Shown here piece after piece: positions 59,135-64,000 of a stretch of DNA of 64,000 nucleotides; position 1 is the stretch's first letter, and each line of letters begins with the position of its first letter. The position numbers were made by a program, and so were the translations under genes. Source of the stretch: Bacillus sp. NTK071 (GTDB taxonomy: Bacteria; Bacillota; Bacilli; Bacillales; Guptibacillaceae). The notes under the pieces are model-generated. The model saw nothing but the letters and a program-made list of their open reading frames with translations. It was not told where the DNA came from and ran no database searches. The stretch spans positions 1 through 64,000 of the forward strand of contig NZ_JAFKOI010000012.1 of assembly GCF_017303315.1 (NCBI RefSeq), in the 5' to 3' direction.

Positions 59135-59944
59135 ATGAGTAATCTCCTTTATTTATACGGTTTGATCCCTAGTCATGAATCTACTACTACTCCCCTTCCT
59201 TCTCTTAAGGGGTTCGATGGTGACGGCGTGATCTATCCTTTACGAATCGGTGATGTCACTGCCTTTGTGAGTGAACTTGATGCTGATTCCTATTCAGAAG
59301 AAACGATTAGCGACAAAATCAATAACGATATGGAATGGCTTCAGGAGAAAGCCTTTCATCATCACGAAACTGTCCAGCAATTGGCACAGCTGTATACAAT
59401 TGTTCCGTTAAAGTTCTGCACGTTATACAAAAACCCGGACAGCTTGATCACGACCGTTGAAAACCATAAAGAAAAGCTGCATGAATCGTTTCAGTTGTTA
59501 GAAGGTAACGAAGAATGGAATCTCAAAATCTACTGCAACGATGAACAGCTTAAGAAAAAAGTGAGCGAAAGCAACGCTACCATTGAAGCGAAAAGACAGG
59601 AAATCAGTCAATTGCCTCCCGGTAGACAATTTTTCGAGAAAAAGAAAATCGATGAGCTGATCAATCAGGAGTTGGAGAATGAAAAGAATCTTTTCTGTGA
59701 AGAGATTCATGGAAAGTTAAAGAAGATATCTCTGTTTGGAAGCATTAAGAAAAACTGGAGCAAGGACGTGACCGGACGGAAAGAAAAAATGGCATGGAAC
59801 AGCGTCTTCCTCCTCCCTTCCGCAAATGTCGAAGAATTTATTGAGGAAATAAAGCTCGATGAAGAAACGTACGGTCTTAACGGATGGGATTTTGAAGTAT
59901 CCGGTCCATGGCCACCTTATCATTTTTCTAGTTTTACTTCATAA
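59135..59944 (+). CDS. gvpL: Gas vesicle protein GvpL
   Basis: A 269-residue GvpL/GvpF-family protein. It starts MSNLLYLYGLIPS and carries FHHHETVQQLAQLYTIVPLK and, at the end, FEVSGPWPPYHFSSFTS, parallel to the GvpF C-terminus. ATG 59135 has AAGGTG upstream, four bases after the gvpG stop; an in-frame ATG five codons earlier overlaps gvpG. It contributes to vesicle assembly. Confidence 0.92.
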   Translation: MSNLLYLYGLIPSHESTTTPLPSLKGFDGDGVIYPLRIGDVTAFVSELDADSYSEETISDKINNDMEWLQEKAFHHHETVQQLAQLYTIVPLKFCTLYKNPDSLITTVENHKEKLHESFQLLEGNEEWNLKIYCNDEQLKKKVSESNATIEAKRQEISQLPPGRQFFEKKKIDELINQELENEKNLFCEEIHGKLKKISLFGSIKKNWSKDVTGRKEKMAWNSVFLLPSANVEEFIEEIKLDEETYGLNGWDFEVSGPWPPYHFSSFTS

Positions 59945-59961
59945 AGTGAGGATTGAGTTCC

Positions 59962-60237
59962 ATGACCGTTAGAGAGTCAATTGAAAACAAAGATATCGCC
60001 CTTATCGATATATTGGATGTCATTCTCGATAAAGGGGTGGCCATCAAAGCAGATTTAATTATTTCGATTGCAGACGTTGATCTCGTCTATTTGGATCTAC
60101 GCGTCTTGATTTCGTCAGTCGAAACCCTTGTGCAACATAAGCAAGGGACTCGCAATACGATCCATTCCAATCAATTCGATCAAGAAAGGGAGGCATTAAT
60201 CGATGCAACTGGCCAACCAGACAAGTGGTCGAATTAA
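59962..60237 (+). CDS. gvpS: Gas vesicle protein GvpS (GvpA/J family)
   Basis: A 91-residue GvpA-like minor protein (IALIDILDVILDKGVAIKAD, VDLVYLDLRVLISSVETLV). The C-terminus differs from GvpA. ATG 59962 has GAGG ten bases upstream. Its last 35 bp overlap gvpK, indicating coupled translation. GvpS and GvpJ are thought to shape the vesicle tips. Confidence 0.9.
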   Translation: MTVRESIENKDIALIDILDVILDKGVAIKADLIISIADVDLVYLDLRVLISSVETLVQHKQGTRNTIHSNQFDQEREALIDATGQPDKWSN

Positions 60238-60487
60238 TTTCGACCCTGACAAGGCAGAACAAGGATTAGCTCAACTGGTGTTAACCGTCGTAGAGCTACT
60301 AAGACAAATTGTCGAGCGACACGCGATGAGACGTGTTGAAGGTGGGACACTAACAGACGATCAGGTCGAGAACCTTGGTGTGGCACTCATGAATCTCGAA
60401 GAAAAAATGGAAGAATTAAAAGATGTATTTGGTCTTGATGCAGAGGATCTCAATATTGATCTTGGACCACTAGGAAGCTTACTTTAA
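60203..60487 (+). CDS. gvpK: Gas vesicle protein GvpK
   Basis: A 94-residue GvpK-family protein: INFDPDKAEQGLAQLVLTVV, ELLRQIVERHAMRRVEGGTL and VENLGVALMNLEEKMEELKD. It is required for normal vesicle formation in other bacteria. GGGAGG precedes ATG 60203; it overlaps gvpS. Confidence 0.94.
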   Translation: MQLANQTSGRINFDPDKAEQGLAQLVLTVVELLRQIVERHAMRRVEGGTLTDDQVENLGVALMNLEEKMEELKDVFGLDAEDLNIDLGPLGSLL

Positions 60488-60514
60488 TTCGGCCGAGCCA
60501 GAGGAGGCGTTTGG

Positions 60515-60841
60515 ATGGCTGTTGAACATCAGGTTCAATCAAATACCATTGTTGATGTGTTGGAAAAAGTGCTCGATAAAGGCGTTGTCATTGCCGGCGA
60601 TATTACCGTTGGCATAGCCGACGTTGAACTTCTCACGATTAAAATCCGCCTGATTGTCGCTTCCGTCGACAAAGCGAAAGAAATCGGGATGGACTGGTGG
60701 GAAAACGACCCTTACCTTAGCTCGAAAGCTGCAGATAACAAAACAGCAGCACTTGAGGAAGAAAACAAGAAGCTTCAGGAACGGCTGAACTCACTTGAGA
60801 AAAGTTTAGAGACCAACCGCCTTACTACGGCGGAAAAATAA
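60515..60841 (+). CDS. gvpJ: Gas vesicle protein GvpJ
   Basis: A 108-residue GvpA/J-family protein (IVDVLEKVLDKGVVIAGDIT, VELLTIKIRLIVASVDKAKE, DWWENDPYLSS) with a C-terminal coiled-coil tail (ALEEENKKLQERLNSLEKSL) longer than in GvpA. GAGGAGG precedes ATG 60515. Confidence 0.93.
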   Translation: MAVEHQVQSNTIVDVLEKVLDKGVVIAGDITVGIADVELLTIKIRLIVASVDKAKEIGMDWWENDPYLSSKAADNKTAALEEENKKLQERLNSLEKSLETNRLTTAEK

Positions 60842-60859
60842 TATTTGGAGGGATTTAAC

Positions 60860-61804
60860 ATGACAGAGCAAAACACGACGACTGTAGAGAATCAAACGGA
60901 GGGTAAGATAGCGACGAACGAGAATAATAGTCAAAATCAGGCTAAGTCGGGGATTAACGGACCTTTAACAAGAACCGTTACAGGGAGTATTCTCGGAGCG
61001 ACGGTTGGTTACCTTGCCACTCCAGAAAACGGGAAGAAGCTTTTTGCCAAAATTGATCAGGAGAAACTGAAAAACAAAGGAAAAGACTTCGGAAAGGCAA
61101 CGAAAGAACGCTCAAGAAAAGCAGCTGATTCAATCAAAACGTCTACAGCGAACCTTTTTAAAAGGGACAAGCAACAGTACGCTGATGATGAAAATGAAGT
61201 GGAAGCTGAAACAGCTGCAAGCTCGGAGACGAGTGTACTCGATTCAGTTGACGATCAACAGCAAGACTACGATTCTCTTAAGCAGGAGAATGATGACTTA
61301 CAGAACCGTCTTAAGCAAATTGAGGATAAGCTTGATCGTCTGACGCGAGCGATGGAAGTGGATGATGAAGATGACGATGAGGATGATCAACCAGCCTCCA
61401 AGCGAGGTAAGAAACAGAAGAAAAAATCGACGACAAGTGTAAGTGAAGAAAGCGACGATGAGGACGATGATGAGAACGAACAGGCTACTTCTTCAAAGAA
61501 AAAGAAACAAAGCTCGAAATCTACTGAACCTAAGAATGAAGAGGATCAGGAAGATGCTGAAGATGAGGACGAAGAAGAAAACGAGCAAAACAGTGAATTA
61601 AAAAAATACCAGGATCATGACGATGATGAGGAGGACGATGAAGAAGACGAGCCAAAGAACACAAACAAGAAAAAGCGTCGTTCCACTCGCAAGAACGCTT
61701 CAAAGAAGAACAATAATTCCGATGAAGATAAAGAAAACACAGATTCTGAAGACGAAAAGGAAAAAGTAACAACGCTATCTAGCAATGATGACACATCTTC
61801 TTAA
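60860..61804 (+). CDS. gvpT: Gas vesicle protein GvpT
   Basis: A 314-residue accessory protein. A glycine-containing hydrophobic stretch (GSILGATVGYLATPENGKKL, about residues 45-65) resembles that of GvpP. The second half is low-complexity, with long runs of aspartate and glutamate alternating with lysine/serine blocks (for example DDEDDDEDDQPASKRGKKQK) and one coiled-coil heptad section. TTGGAGG precedes ATG 60860 by seven bases. It holds the gvpT position. Its function is unknown; the acidic tail could act in charge shielding or binding of partner proteins. Confidence 0.8.
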   Translation: MTEQNTTTVENQTEGKIATNENNSQNQAKSGINGPLTRTVTGSILGATVGYLATPENGKKLFAKIDQEKLKNKGKDFGKATKERSRKAADSIKTSTANLFKRDKQQYADDENEVEAETAASSETSVLDSVDDQQQDYDSLKQENDDLQNRLKQIEDKLDRLTRAMEVDDEDDDEDDQPASKRGKKQKKKSTTSVSEESDDEDDDENEQATSSKKKKQSSKSTEPKNEEDQEDAEDEDEEENEQNSELKKYQDHDDDEEDDEEDEPKNTNKKKRRSTRKNASKKNNNSDEDKENTDSEDEKEKVTTLSSNDDTSS

Positions 61805-61832
61805 GTAGATTGTTAGAAAGGAGAAGCGAAAA

Positions 61833-62225
61833 ATGAGCTTTGAATCAACCAGTAATAAAGACAACATACTCGAATTCTTCACACAAGCATCTAATAAACA
61901 CGACTTTTCCCTTGATATCACTTTGAATATTAACGGTGCACTCGTTACAGGCACAACCGTTTCTGTAAAAGAATACTTCGATACCCTGAGCGACTCCATT
62001 GGCGATGGAAATGACGTTGCTGAAAAGCTGAGTGAAGAATTTGCGCATGCAGGAGAGGCATTGGAAGGCAATAATGGTGCTGAAACGAATTATATCCATC
62101 TAAAAAACACAAAAGTTTACTTAGGTGATAGTAAGCCTACCCCTTCAAAGGGTAAGATTCTCTGGAGAGGTAAAATTAGCGAGGTGGATGGGTTCTTTCT
62201 TGGGAAGATATCTGATTCGAAATAA
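61833..62225 (+). CDS. gvpU: Gas vesicle protein GvpU
   Basis: A 130-residue protein, last gene of the cluster. Its features are FFTQASNKHDFSLDITLNIN, GALVTGTTVSVKEYFDTL and FFLGKISDSK. B. megaterium GvpU has been linked to vesicle clustering. AAAGGAG precedes ATG 61833. Hairpin repeats follow directly. Confidence 0.88.
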   Translation: MSFESTSNKDNILEFFTQASNKHDFSLDITLNINGALVTGTTVSVKEYFDTLSDSIGDGNDVAEKLSEEFAHAGEALEGNNGAETNYIHLKNTKVYLGDSKPTPSKGKILWRGKISEVDGFFLGKISDSK

Positions 62226-62235
62226 GTGGATTGGG

Positions 62236-62273
62236 AGTAAGGGGGTCAGGTGCGAGTCTGACCCCCTTACTCT
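62236..62273 (+). terminator. Simple repeat acting as gvp terminator
   Basis: GAGTAAGGGGGTCAG, loop GTGCGAGT, then CTGACCCCCTTACTC, followed by TCTTTTTG. This copy of the repeat has terminator properties and ends the 14-gene cluster. Confidence 0.85.
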
Positions 62274-62338
62274 CTTTTTGTTATCAAACCCTTGGTGCAT
62301 AAGGCTTGGATGAGTGTTTCGTACTGATTATAAAGCGA

Positions 62339-62410
62339 AAAAGTGTCCGCCTCAGGCGGACACTTTTGGTGGTTTTGTCTTTTAGTGGGGTCTGGCCCGA
62401 GCCTGACCCC
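62339..62410 (+). repeat. Composite hairpin repeat, copy 6
   Basis: A perfect 13-bp stem, AAAAGTGTCCGCC with its complement and loop TCA, then GGTGGTTTTGTCTTTTAGT and the palindrome GGGGTCTGGCCCGAGCCTGACCCC. It lies between gvpU and the converging amylase gene. Confidence 0.92.
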
Positions 62411-62417
62411 TTAGTTC

Positions 62418-63980
<1,563 letters not shown>

Positions 63981-63983
63981 TTA

Positions 63984-63997
63984 TGAAAGCGTTTGCA
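63984..63997. promoter_or_regulatory. Catabolite-responsive element (cre) of the amylase gene
   Basis: TGAAAGCGTTTGCA matches every position of the cre consensus TGWAAGCGYTWNCW. It lies 25 bp upstream of the amylase start. CcpA should repress here in the presence of preferred sugars. Confidence 0.85.
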
Positions 63998-64000
63998 TTT

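Noticed and set aside
40201-62410. CRISPR array
   Set aside because: The repeats are kilobases apart, palindromic and variable, without spacer periodicity or cas genes.

Overview
The window reads as a chromosomal segment of a spore-former-type Firmicute of the family Bacillaceae. Ribosome binding sites are strong (AGGAGG-like), TTG and GTG starts are common, and the gene families are Bacillus-type: EpsA/EpsB/EpsC, YwqE, Iol, FbpA-like small proteins, a liquefying alpha-amylase and a gas-vesicle cluster in the Bacillus megaterium order. A TupA-like gene and the acidic-polymer genes would fit a saline or alkaline habitat, but that is inference.

1-21 kb holds a large surface-polysaccharide locus, all on the minus strand and read from high to low coordinates. 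It contains the phosphatase YwqE, a transmembrane modulator and tyrosine kinase (EpsA/EpsB type), a membrane nucleotide-sugar dehydratase (EpsC/CapD), a priming sugar transferase, an SDR enzyme, a split PssD/PssE-type glycosyltransferase, three GT-B glycosyltransferases, two hexapeptide-repeat acyltransferases, a Wzy-type polymerase, a TupA-like ATP-grasp protein and a Wzx-type flippase. Ugd, a UDP-glucuronate 4-epimerase and GtaB for UDP-uronic acid supply follow, and the locus ends with an acyltransferase-3 membrane protein. The middle part is visibly AT-richer than the rest, as is usual for exchanged polysaccharide genes. A divergent LCP-family ligase (21.2 kb) borders it.

22-26 kb carries two small genes and two tandem secreted paralogues with a PPC domain and three cell-wall-binding-2 repeats. 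26-37.7 kb is a myo-inositol catabolic operon on the minus strand (SSS symporter, iolG, iolB, iolC, iolA, iolD, iolE, second inositol dehydrogenase, LacI-type regulator) with several AAGCGCTT-centred palindromes that probably bind that regulator. iolJ is absent.

37.7-50 kb is a mixed region: an amidase and a zinc-ribbon/YARHG protein, two FbpA-like small proteins, an orphan peptide-binding lipoprotein with an M20 amidohydrolase, nitronate monooxygenase, and corrinoid salvage (BtuF, BtuC, a BtuD-CbiZ fusion, a short CobU-like protein) behind a cobalamin riboswitch with an attenuator. 50-54.7 kb (plus strand) has sat, an SLC13/RCK permease and cysC for sulfate activation, then a membrane protein. 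55.3-62.2 kb is a complete 14-gene gas-vesicle cluster, gvpA-P-Q-B-R-N-F-G-L-S-K-J-T-U. The window ends with a secreted alpha-amylase under a consensus catabolite-responsive element.

The least explained feature is a family of intergenic repeats concentrated between 37.7 and 62.4 kb. Six composite copies consist of a covarying hairpin with a GTCCGCC/GGCGGAC core, a T-rich spacer and a GGGGTCAG/CTGACCCC palindrome, and about eight copies contain only the second palindrome. Two copies encode the C-terminus and stop codon of neighbouring genes.
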